NCBI GenBank assembly: GCA_961205875.1
Contig: OY540821.1
Span: forward strand, 16,058,001 to 16,122,000
Source: Sialis fuliginosa
Lineage: Eukaryota; Arthropoda; Insecta; Megaloptera; Sialidae
Direction: 5' to 3'
Length of the DNA stretch: 64,000 nucleotides
The notes beneath the pieces are model-generated. The model did no database searches. It saw only the letters and a program-made list of their open reading frames with translations, and was not told where the DNA came from. Shown here in pieces: positions 35,889 through 47,714 of this stretch (positions within the stretch are counted from its first letter, which is position 1; every line of letters begins with the position of its first letter). The position numbers were made by a program, and so were the translations under genes.

Positions 35889-36027
35889 TTACTTATATAA
35901 TATAAATAATTTATTAATTTGCCTATATGCCCGATATATTATAATTATTTTCTACAAGTTTTCGTTTACTTTCTTCTTACCTATAATATAAATAATTTAT
36001 TAATTTCCCTATTCACCCGATATATTT
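35889..36027 (+). repeat. Local ~50-bp direct duplication
   Basis: ATAATATAAATAATTTATTA with CCCGATATAT at its end occurs at about 35897-35940 and again at about 35982-36027, separated by roughly 40 bases. Confidence 0.7.
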
Positions 36028-36352
36028 TAATATACCCACTGAAGTGACGCCATTGTTAGTGTACTACATTTAAGTTGTTTGTATTTAACACGTTATAGTA
36101 GCAAATAAAAACAACTGGAGTGTGAACGGTATAAACTTTTACATGCAAGCTTGCTAAAGAGAGAAGTGTCATCAATAGTTGAAAATGTTTAATCTCATCA
36201 CATTACAATCAACGGGGAAACAACCTTAATTACCTTTCATATACAGCTTTCATGCGATCAGCATCGAGCGAGTGCTATAGAAATTGTAGGTACTATATAC
36301 TTTTTATCGGTGTTTCCTAACATGTGGTATGCAATTTTGAAAAGCAAGTCTA

Positions 36353-36686
36353 ATGTCCGGTATCATAAAGGACCTAACAAATTTGTTAGCTAACAAACAC
36401 TTTCAACTGAGATATCAAACTTATATGACAGTTCTTTTGGAGTTTGTTGATGACTTTGACAAGTTTCGCGCACGCGTTGAAGGTAAATACAAACGGTATT
36501 AAAACAGTGGTGATGTTATGAACATTATTTTGTACGGTCAAAGATGCCAACTGTGTTACAATTAATTGAAGTGTCACTGCTCTAAATTCCATAACTAATC
36601 CATAGATACTAGTACAGTATTAATACCCCATTTGAATGTAATTGCTAGCTAATAAATTTTGTTAGGTCCTTTATAATACCGGGCAT
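36353..36686. mobile_element. MITE with ATGTCCGGTATCATAAAGG ends
   Basis: The left arm is ATGTCCGGTATCATAAAGG and then ACCTAACAAATTTGTTAGC. The right arm is GTTAGGTCCTTTATAATACC, then GGGCAT, paired with a few mismatches. The outer CCGGTATNATAAAG resembles the outer arm of family F (TTTATAATACCGGG at 41238), so the two families may share a transposase. No coding capacity. Confidence 0.75.
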
Positions 36687-37897
36687 AAATTATATAAATT
36701 ATATAAAAAACACTGTTGTAAATAATATTGGCGACTGTCAAATCACACAAACTTTTAATTAATCTTAAGAGGTTAAATTTCTAATATTACTTTATTAAAT
36801 TATGCCTATGCTATTGATATGAAAGTGGCCAATTTAGTATTTTGATAATAATAATTTTACAAGTGATTAATTAATATTAATTTCTACTATTACTTTAATA
36901 ATTAATGCCCATCAAAACCATCTGTTATTGATGTAAAGATAGCCAATTTAGTAGATTAATTAATATTATACAATTAATTGTTTTTGAATCACATGTCAAT
37001 TAAATTACTGAACCGATTTTGATGAGATTTTCACTGACTACAAAAATCGAAAACAAAATAATTTATTTAGTTTAAGCAACATGACAATTGACTTACGTCA
37101 GGCCGATATTAAGGAAAATTTACAGTATTACAAATATTAAATACCTAACTGGGCCAGGCACGTATTAAGAAATCACTGCCACAATATAATGAATTTTAAT
37201 AGAGGAAAAAAACGAATTTTTATCAATGTAACTAAAATATAAGCTTTAATATATATATTTTTAATAAAATATAGATTGTTATGAAACTAAATTATATATT
37301 ATATAAATATTTGAAAACTAATCTAAAACGATCATTACTAATGTAAAATACATTAAGTTCTTTAAAATATTTTGACAAGGTAACTTCTTATATCAAAATG
37401 TATTTTTTTTTTAATATTTATTAATAGTATAAACTATAAAGTAATGGTTAATACAGTATTTTTCAATCAATGGATCAACTAATTAACTGTTAATGTTTAC
37501 TTGATCCCAACTGAATTTTTGAGAAACGCCTTAGTTGATACAAGTGTTACCTCATTCATTTTAATTATTTGTATACTCTACAAAAATATTCATAGACACC
37601 CCGACATAAATAAAGATTAAAAATAAAAAACCACCTGCCATAGATCAAGATAAAAATAAATTTCCGCACCTTTTTGTTTGCAAAAACACGTTATGATGAA
37701 GATTCTAGAAAACTTTTATAATTACTTCAGACAGGTAAGATAAGAATATAACGCAATTAAAAATCTAATTTCAAAATTACGTTTTTGTTCGTTGAATTGT
37801 ACTTTTGATAAAACTCACTGAGGATCAACGACAACTTCTATTTTAACCTGTTAAGCGTAGACAAACTTGTAAAATTCGGTTTTTGTTCAAAACCCCT
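36687..37897. other. No gene seen
   Basis: AT-rich sequence, no repeat partner recognised. Confidence 0.4.
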
Positions 37898-39341
37898 TAT
37901 TAACTATTCAACTTATTTGTTAAATTTTCAATTTAAATTTCTGAATAATAGCCGAAGGAGCATACGAAGGTCTTCGGGCATTAGATAGTCTTAAAGATAA
38001 TGGTGTAAGCTATATTTAAAAAAAAAACTGGAGTCTCCTCGATCGCCCCAAGCTGACATATTAACTATTCAACTTATTTGTTAAATTTTCAATTTAAATT
38101 TCTTAATAATAGCCGAAGGAGGTTACGAAGGTCTTCGGGCATTAGATAGTCTTAAAGATAATGGTGTAAGCTATATTTAAAAAAAAAACTGGAGTCTCCT
38201 CGATCGCCCCAAGCTGACATATTAACTATTCAACTTATTTGTTCAATTTTCAATTTAAATTTCTTAATAATAGCCGAAGGAGGTTACGAAGGTCTTCGGG
38301 CATTAGATAGTCTTAAAGATAATGGTGTAAGCTATATTTAAAAAAAAACTGGAGTCTCCTCGATCGCCCCAAGCTGACATATTAACTATTCAACTTATTT
38401 GTTCAATTTTCAATTTAAATTTCTTAATAATAGCCGAAGGAGGTTACGAAAGTCTTCGGGCATTATATAGTCTTAAAGATAATGGTGTAAGCTATATTTA
38501 AAAAAAAACTGGAGTCTCCTCGATCGCCCCAAGCTGACATATTAACTATTCAACTTATTTGTTAAATTTTCAATTTAAATTTCTTAATAATAGCCGAAGG
38601 AGGTTACGAAGGTCTTCGGGCATTAGATAGTCTTAAAGATAATGGTGTAAGCTATATTTAAAAAAAAACTGGAGTCTCCTCGATCGCCCCAAGCTGACAT
38701 ATTAACTATTCAACTTATTTGTTCAATTTTCAATTTAAATTTCTTAATAATAGCCGAAGGAGGTTACGAAAGTCTTCGGGCATTATATAGTCTTAAAGAT
38801 AATGGTGTAAGCTATATTTAAAAAAAAACTGGAGTCTCCTCGATCGCCCCAAGCTGACATATTAACTATTCAACTTATTTGTTAAATTTTCAATTTAAAT
38901 TTCTTAATAATAGCCGAAGGAGGTTACGAAGGTCTTCGGGCATTAGATAGTCTTAAAGATAATGGTGTAAGCTATATTTAAAAAAAAAACTGGAGTCTCC
39001 TCGATCGCCCCAAGCTGACATATTAACTATTCAACTTATTTGTTAAATTTTCAATTTAAATTTCTTAATAATAGCCGAAGGAGGTTACGAAAGTCTTCGG
39101 GCATTATATAGTCTTAAAGATAATGGTGTAAGCTATATTTAAAAAAAAAACTGGAGTCTCCTCGATCGCCCCAAGCTGACATATTAACTATTCAACTTAT
39201 TTGTTAAATTTTCAATTTAAATTTCTTAATAATAGCCGAAGGAGGTTACGAAGGTCTTCGGGCATTCGATAGTCTTAAAGATAATAGTGTAAGCTATATT
39301 TAAAAAAAAAATGGAGTCTCCTCGATCGCGCCAAGCTGACA
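37898..39341 (+). repeat. Satellite array, nine 160/161-bp monomers
   Basis: Monomers begin at TATTAACTATTCAACTTATT at 37898, 38059, 38220, 38380, 38540, 38700, 38860, 39021 and 39182, and the array ends at 39341. Conserved blocks are AGCCGAAGGAGGTTACGAA, GATAATGGTGTAAGCTATAT, an A-tract of 8-10, and CCTCGATCGCCCCAAGCTGA. Two variants alternate: GAAGGTCTTCGGGCATTAGA and GAAAGTCTTCGGGCATTATA. The pair 38380-38699 is repeated almost identically at 38700-39020. The edge monomers (first and last) are the most divergent. No reading frame. Confidence 0.97.
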
Positions 39342-40144
39342 TATTAACTGCCCATTAAACATGAAAAATTTAATTTGAATAAAAAATTAAAAATATTTAT
39401 TTAATAATTTTTTTTAAATAGAAATTGATAATCTTTTTCTACGTGAAAAAAAACTAGAACTTTTTTTGAATAACCTAAACGTTACAAGATATCTAATAAA
39501 ATATTTTCGAGATTTTGAACATTCAAGAATTTTTTACTCAAAACGTTTTTTTCAAAACGTTTGTATTTAATATTTTTAATCAATATAATTTTTAATTAAT
39601 CTGTTATTCATATTAAAACTGAAATTTTTTTTTATACATATGTTGGTAGATATATTTATATATTATACTATACTATATAATATTCTGTTGCTTTGTTCAA
39701 GTTACGACATACGAACCCTATTATAGTTTGTTAACGATGTATGTAAAATAATATGTCGTGTACTTATAGTATAGTTTATAAATACGAGTAATATACGTAT
39801 ATAATGTATGCTATTTATGAGTACCATTAATTTTTTAATGGTTTAAAATACATTAAAAGTTTATAGTGATTTGAAAATAGTTTCAGTAATTATTCTGTTT
39901 CGTTATAATTTATTTCGCTTTTATCTTCAATAGTTTTAACTATAACACTTGAGTGTATTTACTATTGATATTCAAACATTGCTTTACTTGAAATTCTGTT
40001 ACTTATTTAATTTATTTATTTAAGTCAAAGATTGGGTGTTTTATTTAAGTAACTGTCAATTAAAAAATAAAAGTTCAATAAGAAACATTTGAAAACATTT
40101 CCATCATATATTTTCTCTAATGAAACATTTTTTAAATGGTTATT
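39342..40144. other. No gene seen
   Basis: AT-rich flank of the satellite array. Confidence 0.4.
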
Positions 40145-40378
40145 TTAATATTTTGTCAAGTGCGAGTCGAACATCGTGTACTTGTGTCTCGTACCGTATA
40201 ATTTTAAATTCACTTGCATGTTCCCAAAGAAATGGAAGTATTGTAATACCGTCGAAAAATCGTACCCGAGATAAAAGCAGATTCTGATTGCACTACCTTC
40301 AAAACGTAAAGAAAAGTATGTGTGTGTTTGGATGTAGAATTTTCTTTCGTTCACGAAAACTACTGTAATAATGCAGTG
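40145..40378 (-). repeat. Family C dispersed repeat, copy 3
   Basis: The minus-strand frame (40145-40354) has FSLRFEGSAIRIC, then YDFSTVLQYFHFFGNMQV, parallel to copies at 7556 and 62050. The repeat ends at CGTTCACGAAAACTACTGTA on the + strand. GTCAAGTGCGAGTCGAAC near the left edge is another insect-TE-like terminus. Confidence 0.7.
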
Positions 40379-40877
40379 TGTTTATTTTGACCTGAAACGG
40401 AAAGAACAATTTAAAAATTTTATTTTAAAACAATCACAAAGTTTCTCGTATCTTCGATATTGCGAGGAAGCAATATTTAGTAATTTAATACTGAACCCTA
40501 TTTGTTTTATTTTTGCAACTATTACCACTTGTTTTTTTATTATCGCGAAACAATCCAAAAATAATAAATATATTCAATCAATCAATCATATATTTCAGTT
40601 TAATCTTCAATCACACGATTTCAATAGAATGCCTGCTTCTATGTTTAATTTTACTTCAGTTCAGTTCAGCTTGTTCAAATACACATTAAAGTATCCGATA
40701 AATCCAATGTTAACATATGCACCACATAGATTTACACTTAAGGATATATCTGTATGTCGTGTAGTAGAATCCCACATTTACATTACCACCCACACTTGTA
40801 AAGAACAGGGCTGTGGCATGCATACAAATGTTTTTTTTATGATTTACTTACTTAAGTATAAGAATAATATAATATAA
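40371..40877 (+). other. Unrecognised 168-codon open frame, probably not a gene
   Basis: This is the longest open frame in the window. It starts at ATG just inside the edge of family C copy 3. Residues 35-58 are hydrophobic (ILNPICFIFATITTCFFII) and could span a membrane. A Cys/His group near the end (HTCKEQGCGMH) is isolated. Its first ~100 bases (GAAACGGAAAGAAC, ACAATCACAAAG) resemble 21961-22035, which is transposon-like. Composition is as AT-rich as the flanks, unlike the transporter exons. I infer a chance frame over repeat sequence. It would become credible only with transcript or homology support. Confidence 0.2.
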
Positions 40878-40965
40878 ATCGTAAAAATTTTAAAATAAAA
40901 CTACGCAATTTTTTTCTTTGCAGAAAAAAATGTACAACCTTTTTTCTATCTATTCATGCTTGAGT

Positions 40966-41251
40966 GCAAAAGCAAATTAACTTCCAGCTAACGCTATCTA
41001 CTAGGTGTCCAATTGTTATGAAATTACTCGTTATTTTAAAGCAGTGGTGATAATTCGATGAGGTACAGTTGGCAGCACTTATTTTAAGTCACTGATTGTA
41101 CTTATCAATGCGTCAAGATTATCATATGAACGATTTCATTCGTTACATCTGTGAGAGTGTTTGTGTCGTTTATATTCACTGCCTAGCAGATAGCGTTAGC
41201 TGAAAGCTAATTTATTTTTGCATTCCAGCAAAATCTTTATAATACCGGGTT
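40966..41251. mobile_element. Family F MITE, copy 2
   Basis: The left arm is CTTCCAGCTAACGCTATCTA. The right arm is CTAGCAGATAGCGTTAGCTG, then GCATTCCAGCAAAATC and TTTATAATACCGGG. The interior shares TTTAAAGCAGTGGT and GGCAGCACTTATT with the copy at 54311. Confidence 0.8.
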
Positions 41252-41777
41252 TCAGTATATATTATAATTAATATTAATAAGTAAAATTTTGTGTACTTTA
41301 AAATTTTTCCAGAAATAAGTAATAAATTTTCAAGTATTATCTTACAGCAGAAAAAAACTGCTTGCACTATATTTAATATTTTACTTTATCCGTTTGTGTG
41401 CAACTGTACAATATTATACTTTTTTCATGGTAATTTTTTTCAATAAATATTTCTCCCTATATATAAATACTGTTATAATTTATACTGACGTACACCACTG
41501 GTGCATAACAAATGACATAAATGCATTATCAATCCGTGTTCACTAAGAATAGTGGGTGTTCGAACAAACGTTCAGAATTGTTCGTAAATCGTACTGCTCG
41601 TTGCAGTTGAACTGTACTATGTGTATGTGTGTGAGTAGGGAGGGGGGGGTGCCGAGAATCGCATTTTGTAAATTATTCACACAAACAAACCTATTAGGGG
41701 AATCAAACAGACCCGAGGATTTTTAAGATTGCAAGATGTCGCTAATAGATGTATTTGGCCAGTGGTGTAATATAATT
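41252..41777. other. No gene seen
   Basis: 41500-41760 is mildly GC-richer with a G-run near 41641 (GGGAGGGGGGGGTGCC). No frame or repeat partner is recognised. Confidence 0.35.
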
Positions 41778-42456
41778 ATAAGCATAGACATAGAGAATGG
41801 ACCAGGCATCTGACTCGAAAACAGAGTCGTGTCAAAAGAAAGAGATGGAAACAGGTTTGGAATGTACTTGTCCTTTTTTTAAACAGGAGTGTATCTATTT
41901 CATTATATTTCATAGATATATATAAAGAGGTTAAAAACAAAAAGTAATTAACGTTATAAAAAAATTTTATTTAAAAAACACAATTATTGATTTCTAAATA
42001 ATATAAGTTTCGAATTTTTTAACCCAATTTTAGTATCTTGTTCTTCCTTTTTTGTAGCTTCGTAATGTAACCTAATATCAAAAAAAAAACTTAAATTTTG
42101 TTAAGTAAATCTTGTATGTACTGTTTGTAAGTGCAATCCACCTCATCATTTTCTATCAGATCAATTGATGTTTTTTTTTTAAATTTCCTCGATGAAATAT
42201 GATATGTATGTTTATTGTTTATATTATTTACTTTTCTAATAAAAAACTTATTGCACAAAAATCACAAGATAGATATTCAAAAATATATCGAACAGAAATA
42301 CTACCCTGAACTATAGTAAGCTACCAATCAGATTCTTAGAAAAAGAGATAGATATATTCCAAATTACACTGCATCTCTCTCTCACTTTTTCAAACAGATG
42401 TTACACCATTGTGTTAATACAGAATGCACTGTCCATTCTCTATGTCTATGATTATA
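41778..42456. mobile_element. MITE with CATAGACATAGAGAATGGA ends
   Basis: ATAAGCATAGACATAGAGAA with TGGA on the left matches TCCATTCTCTATGTCTATGA with TTATA on the right, inverted with one or two mismatches. Subterminal GTGTAA/TTACAC and AGAGAT motifs also pair. It is about 680 bp with no transposase. The target appears to be TA/TTATA-like. No second copy in the window. Confidence 0.75.
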
Positions 42457-43460
42457 AGGTATACAAGTTAATCTAAATTTTGAGGTTATGTGGTATGCTT
42501 CTCTTCAAGGATTAGTTAGAAAGATTTTCTACCCCTAACATTTCCCAAGTTACGCCACTGCAATACCCTATAAATACTAGCTAACCATTCTCCCTATATT
42601 TGTCAACGAGACTATTGTTGTAAAAATTATGTAGTTCCTTTCCAGAAATGAATAGTTCAGGGTTTTCTTTCAGAAAAGAATGCATGAACATGCATTTAAA
42701 GCTAATTTATTTTACGTGTGGATTTTTTATTACCTATTTTAGGGGAGAGGGGAAGAATATCAATAAAACCTGATAAATGATATTTTATCTTAATTCTTTC
42801 TAGGATCTTAGGCTTTTTTAAAAGTCCCATCAAAATTGATTTGGTATTTTTCGAGTTAGAATAAACAAATTTATTTCGAAATCAAATTAGAAAATATCAA
42901 CTGTAAATTTTTTAGCTAATTCTAGGATCTTAGGCACTCTAACAGTGAATGTTTAAAATCGAATTAGTAGTTTTTGTGTCGAAGTAGACAAAATTCTATT
43001 AAAATTATAAAAAAAAGATTTATTGATAAATTAAGATGATATGCAAAGAGGCCTTTGAGGTAATCATTTAGTTTGTATTAAAAAAAAACCTGTTTCCCAT
43101 ACACTGAAAAAACTGTCACTAAAATTGCTAGATTCTATTTTTTTTCAGTTTATCGGAAAACAGGCTTACAATTGCAAAGAAGATTCTTTACTGCCATATT
43201 AGAAATAAAAGGCCAATTAAAACAAAATCATACAACAACACATCAAGTAAACACATCCTAAAGATTAATTTGACAGCTGTCAATTAACTACGTGTAAGTA
43301 ACATCTAATCTTGCCTTTCTTAAAGTAAGAACATGGCTTGTTTTAATCGAATAAGGTAATTTTATTTTCATAATTGACAGCGAGTGATTATAGAAAATTT
43401 TTTTGCATGAGGTGAATTTTCACACATTATATTATAAATGTTATGTAACATGTTATGTAA
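42457..43460. other. No gene seen
   Basis: AT-rich. AAGTTACGCCACTGCAATAC near 42548 is a CAGTGGCGTA-type terminus in reverse. TTCTAGGATCTTAGGC occurs twice (about 42801 and 42921), a small local repeat. Confidence 0.4.
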
Positions 43461-43849
43461 TCAATTTTTTTTAAATGTAGCTTACACTATTATCTTTAAG
43501 AGCATCACGCACTTAAAGACCCTCGCGACCTCCTTCCCTTTTTAAAAACAAATTAAAACTCATAAACTAACAAAGAAGTAAATTGAATAGTTAATATCTC
43601 AGCTTGGCGCGATCCTACAGACTCAATTTTTTTAAAATGTTGCTTACACTATTATCTTTAAAAGCATCACGCACTTAAAGGCCCTCGCGACCTCCTTCCC
43701 TTTTTAAAAACAAATTAAAACTCAAAAACTAACAAAGAAGTAAATTGAATAGTTAATATCTCTGCTTGGCGCAATCCTACCGACTCAATTTTTTTTAAAT
43801 GTAGCTTACACTATTCGCGACCCCCTTTATTAAATATTCAACTCTAGTC
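43461..43849 (-). repeat. Diverged satellite array, about 2.4 monomers, reversed
   Basis: Units start with TCAATTTTTTT at 43461, 43623 and 43785 (period 162). Read on the minus strand they match the 37898-39341 satellite at AGATAATAGTGTAAGCTACA, GATCGCGCCAAGCTGAGATA and TTAACTATTCAA. They differ in the middle (AAGGGAAGGAGGTCGCGAGG). The third unit has a large internal deletion, after which GCGACCCCCTTTATTAAATA resumes. It is an older subfamily of the same satellite. Confidence 0.9.
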
Positions 43850-45379
43850 AGGGACGTATTTCTAAATTTTGCGCCCTGGGCGAATATGGTCAAAAACTTA
43901 GTATAAACAAAAGTTTAGCAATGAGTGATTTCAGGATAAATTATGCAATATTAAACTCTTGCTTACCGCGGAAGCCTCAACGCTTATATATTTAGAGTTA
44001 GTTAATCACTTGGTCTACTGAATAGCTCATAAGGAAGTTCAATAATAGAAAATTTGTAAAAATAAACCATAAAATAAAATATTAAGATGTGACATATAAA
44101 AATATTTATCAAGAAATATATATTTGAATTTAAAAAAAAAAGATTTAAGAATTTGATTGAAGTTGACAATCTTTTTTATTTTTGCGACTTTTACAAGCAA
44201 AATATTTCGGTATAAATAAATAATTTTTGACATAGATTGTCAGCACTTGTGAAAAATTGCCGTACTTTTATACATACATATGTCTGCCTTTGAAGAACTT
44301 AAGAATTTACGACTTTTTCATCTTTTGTTTATATTGTTTTTAATATAAATCTTTACTTATTTTAAACATTTATCTTATAAAAGCTATCGTCTGAGTGTAA
44401 TAAATTTACAACAGAGTTGGAATAAGTTTTTATTAATATTATTATTATAATATTATTATTATTAATATAATATTAATATTTTTGATGATTTATTTATTTA
44501 ATTTATTAGTTTTGTAAGACCTTATAAGAATTAATTACAATAATAATTAAAAGTTTTAAAAAGAAAGCCAGGAATGATTGAATCAAATTAAAAAAAGATC
44601 ATTAAATATTTTAGAACTTCTGCTTGGTTTTTTAAATCTTAATTTAAAAATAATAAATTCGTTTAAACTGTTGAAATTTTTTAGCACAAAAAATATATAA
44701 ATTAGTTGCATATTTCAACATAATGAAGTTACAAATTTTATTTCTTTAAGTATAATCATCAAAAGATGTTTGAAAAACGCTAACTGCGTTGATTTATGTT
44801 TATCTTTCAGTTCTCAATTCACAAATAGATCAAGAGTGTTGAGTGTATTATACAGGATGAACCATAACTATTCATTTTTTCTGCAATTTATCATGTAATA
44901 TATTACATGTTAACAGATTTACAATTTGGTCTGTGAAATAGACAAAAAAAATTACTTTAGTACATTTTTCTATATAATTTACTTTAATTGTAGAGATTTA
45001 GATAGGGCAATGCCCCCATGACCCCTCCTTTAGATCCACGCTTGCATAAGTTATTGATAAATATGTAGTAGTACCCCTCAAATATAAATAATAAAAATTT
45101 TCCCTGAATGTAGTATTCAATATGAATTTGATTTTAATAATTAAATCAATTCATTTTGAAATAGTTATAATAGAAAATATCAATTGTAAATTGTCCCTAA
45201 AAATAGCCTGCCCTAATTCAATTAAAAACCTAAATAATTCTATTATATAAAATCTAGTACTTTAAGTTTTCGAATGGTGAAAATCCTGTCAAAATCGGTT
45301 CAGTAATTTGCGCATCAAACAAACAGACAAAATTTTTAAAAGCTATTAAAATAAATTAAAACAGAACCTAAAAAATAAC
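43850..45379. other. No gene seen
   Basis: CAGGGACGTATTTCTAAATT with GCGCCCTGGGCG near 43857 resembles an hAT-like terminus. 44430-44490 is a low-complexity ATT/AAT tract. ACAGGATGAACCATAACTAT near 44853 is another unpaired transposon-like end. The remainder is AT-rich. Confidence 0.4.
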
Positions 45380-45856
45380 TACAGTGTAACCTTAATATAA
45401 CAAGCCTCAATATAACGATTTCCTCGATTTAACAAATTTTTCGAAATCCCCTAGAACTGCCCGTAAGAGCTAATGCAAAATATACCTTTATATTACGAAT
45501 ACATTTGTCAACAACCTCTTTATAACGAATTTTTCGACAGGTTCAGACATGTTAAATTTTTCGTAAGACAATCATTATTGTTTTTTTGCTGTTTGTCACT
45601 GTTGCTAGTTTTAAAGTTGGAATGGCTGAAAAACAAAAAAGGTGTTCCTTAACCGTCGCAAAGAAACGAGAAATCATTAAGTATGTAGACGAGAATCCTA
45701 CAACGAAAAAAATAAACATCGCTACATTCTTACCTTGTTATAACGAATTGTAGACCAACCTAACCTTTATATAACAAACCTCACTGTAACAAATTACTTG
45801 GTATAACGAATATTTTCTACTTTCCTTCAGTTTTGTTATATCGAGGTTGCACTGTA
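45380..45856 (+). mobile_element. pogo/Tigger-type element, internally deleted
   Basis: The ends are TACAGTGTAACCTTAATATA and ATATCGAGGTTGCACTGTA with TA target sites. The CAGTGNAACCTCGATATAAC form is characteristic of Tigger/pogo elements. Subterminal TATAACGAA-type motifs repeat on both sides. It retains only the first ~43 codons of a transposase before the sequence jumps to the 3' subterminal repeats. At 477 bp it is non-autonomous. Confidence 0.9.
45622..45753 (+). pseudogene. Truncated pogo/Tigger transposase, N-terminal HTH
   Basis: It is a 43-residue frame starting MAEKQKRCSLTVAKKREIIK and continuing with YVDENPTTKKINIATFL to a stop. The pattern, with basic residues, SLTVAKKREIIK, ENP, a lysine pair and an I-A-F segment, fits the CENP-B-type N-terminal helix-turn-helix (psq/HTH) that binds the terminal repeats in pogo-family transposases. 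After LP the frame enters the element's 3' subterminal repeat (CYNEL, stop). The second half of the HTH, the second DNA-binding domain and the DDE catalytic domain are therefore missing. It cannot be catalytically active. The match between reading frame and termini makes the family call strong. Confidence 0.85.
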
Positions 45857-46335
45857 TTATTATTGAAAATTATTTGTGAAAAAATGAATTAACTATTGTC
45901 AAGAAACGATCAAAATTCAGTAAGAAATTGTAAAAAAATATGCAATACACATCTAAATGATAAATATAAAAAGTGGAATAAATTTCCGGAAACGAACGAA
46001 TAGGGTAGCCAATTATACTTCACACTATATATATACGTGTATGTAAAAAACACATACTCGCGAAAGAGGAGGTGACATAAGAAAAAAAATGACAGATTAC
46101 AATCTGCGGATTCTGTTTTTGACGTCTCTCTTCTTTATTCCGACAAAACTCGCGTCGATAAATTGTTTGTGTTGAAAATGCAAATGAAGCGGAGTTTTTA
46201 AAGATAAAAAACATAATTTATTGTAATTTTTTTTTTATTTGAAATACATGCCACAATATACACAAATACCCCATTTATACGTTGAGTGATGAAAAATTTA
46301 ACCCTACACTGCACATTTTTTAAATTTTATTTACA
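45857..46335. other. No gene seen
   Basis: 46030-46200 holds a 64-codon minus-strand open stretch with no recognised domain. A run of T near 46227 precedes the family H copy. Confidence 0.35.
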
Positions 46336-46692
46336 CTCAAAGATCTTTGACAAAGATTTGATCATATTTCTTTGATAAAATACGAGATTTTGTTTTATTA
46401 CACTACATAAAATATTTGATAATATTTTCTCAATATTATCTAGGGATATTTTCTTCTTTTTTGGTGCCTTTTGAATATCAGTGCGTTGATGTTCGTCAAT
46501 TGACGCGATCGAGGTTTGAATTTACAACCGTGTATTGCGGTTTTTATAATCAATAAGAAGATTATCATATAATACTGGATTTTGTTGATATTCATATATT
46601 AATAATTATGTAACTGTAACTGTCAGTGATAACTTGGTAGTCGCTATTTTGTTTTTGACGTCAAAAAACTGATCAAATATAAGAGACTGTCA
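46336..46692 (+). mobile_element. Family H element, copy 2, right end lost
   Basis: It matches 26850-27190 closely, from ACAAAGATTTGATCATATTT through CTGATCAAATATAAGAGACT. It is cut before the right terminus, where a run of C (about 46702-46711) begins. The left terminus is also replaced. Confidence 0.8.
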
Positions 46693-46790
46693 AATACTAG
46701 CCCCCCCCCCTTTGCACGAGAGTTAATAATTCACCACCTATCACGTATGGGGGGTTGTAATTAGTTTCATTAAATCCAGCCATAAAAAAA

Positions 46791-47016
46791 GAAAGAATCG
46801 TCAAATTTTAAACAATGTAAAGCAGTTGCTATGATAATATAATAATTAATAAATAACTTATACTAATAATTAGTTTAAATATCCACCATTTTGACACCTA
46901 TTGGCCTCATGTCATCAAATCACGCTGTAAGACAGTTAAATGTATATAGATTAATATTCAGAAAATGGTAGTAATCAAATATCAACAAATATTCAGTACA
47001 TTTAATTAAAAAATAG
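46791..47016 (-). mobile_element. Family B MITE, left-half fragment, reversed
   Basis: It contains GTAAAGCAGTTGCTATGATA, CATTTTGACACCTATTGGCC and CACGCTGTAAGACAGTTAAA in reverse relative to most copies. Neither terminus is kept. Confidence 0.8.
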
Positions 47017-47714
47017 TGAAATCTTACATTTTGAGAAACACTGGATAGAGTATATATAAAAAACGTATTATGATGAAATTACACAATCACACAAAAAATT
47101 TCCTTAACAGTTTTCAGCACTGTCTTAAGAAAATAACGACTCTTTGCAGTCACTAAATCTTGGCTGTGTTGAACCTTACTCACTAAAAACTAGCATGCGT
47201 CTTTTTTACTCCTTTTATTTTTCTGTCGCAAGCGATAAGAGTCGGGTTCGTGTTTCCGCTTTTAAGACCTTGACATTTCCGGCCGCGGGATATTTAAGTT
47301 ATTTATCAGTCGTGCCACCTTAACGGGTTGAAATAATCTAGATGTTAAAAAATCGAATAAATTTTAAGTGCGTTATTTTCACGTTGTCGTCTTAATGAAA
47401 ATCTAGATGTTATATCGATTAGGTTTTAGGGCTGCACATGAGATGAAATCTATCTAACATTAATATTTCGTTTTTTATATAAACAAAACACGGGCGGTGT
47501 CCAACATCAAGTTTATCATAAACTCGAATTATCTTAGTAACGGCATATATTGCAGTGGAGATCTTCAGGGCTCTTCTAAAAATGCACTTTTAGAAGAACA
47601 CAGAAGATAACACGACTAAATTGACGCGGCTTATACCAAGAAGCCAATATCCATATCAAGATCACCGCGGAAGCCTCAAGACTTGTATTAATGAGTTATT
47701 TTTTAGCTTATATG
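47017..47714. other. No gene recognised; GC-richer patch
   Basis: 47220-47340 is GC-richer (GCAAGCGATAAGAGTCGGG, then TTCCGGCCGCGGGA) but closed in all frames. ATCTAGATGTTA occurs at about 47337 and again at about 47402. ACCGCGGAAGCCTCAA near 47666 also occurs near 43967, so it is repeat-derived. Confidence 0.35.

Noticed and set aside
37898-39341. CRISPR array
   Set aside because: The repeats are contiguous 160/161-bp monomers without unique spacers, in an insect-like nuclear context. This is satellite DNA.
40371-40877. 168-codon open frame as a protein-coding gene
   Set aside because: Its start lies at the edge of a family C repeat and its first part resembles transposon sequence near 21960. 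Composition is as AT-rich as non-coding flank and no domain is recognisable. I list it only as an unassigned open stretch.
47220-47340. GC-richer patch as an exon or promoter
   Set aside because: All frames are interrupted, no splice sites of quality flank it, and nearby motifs recur elsewhere as repeats.
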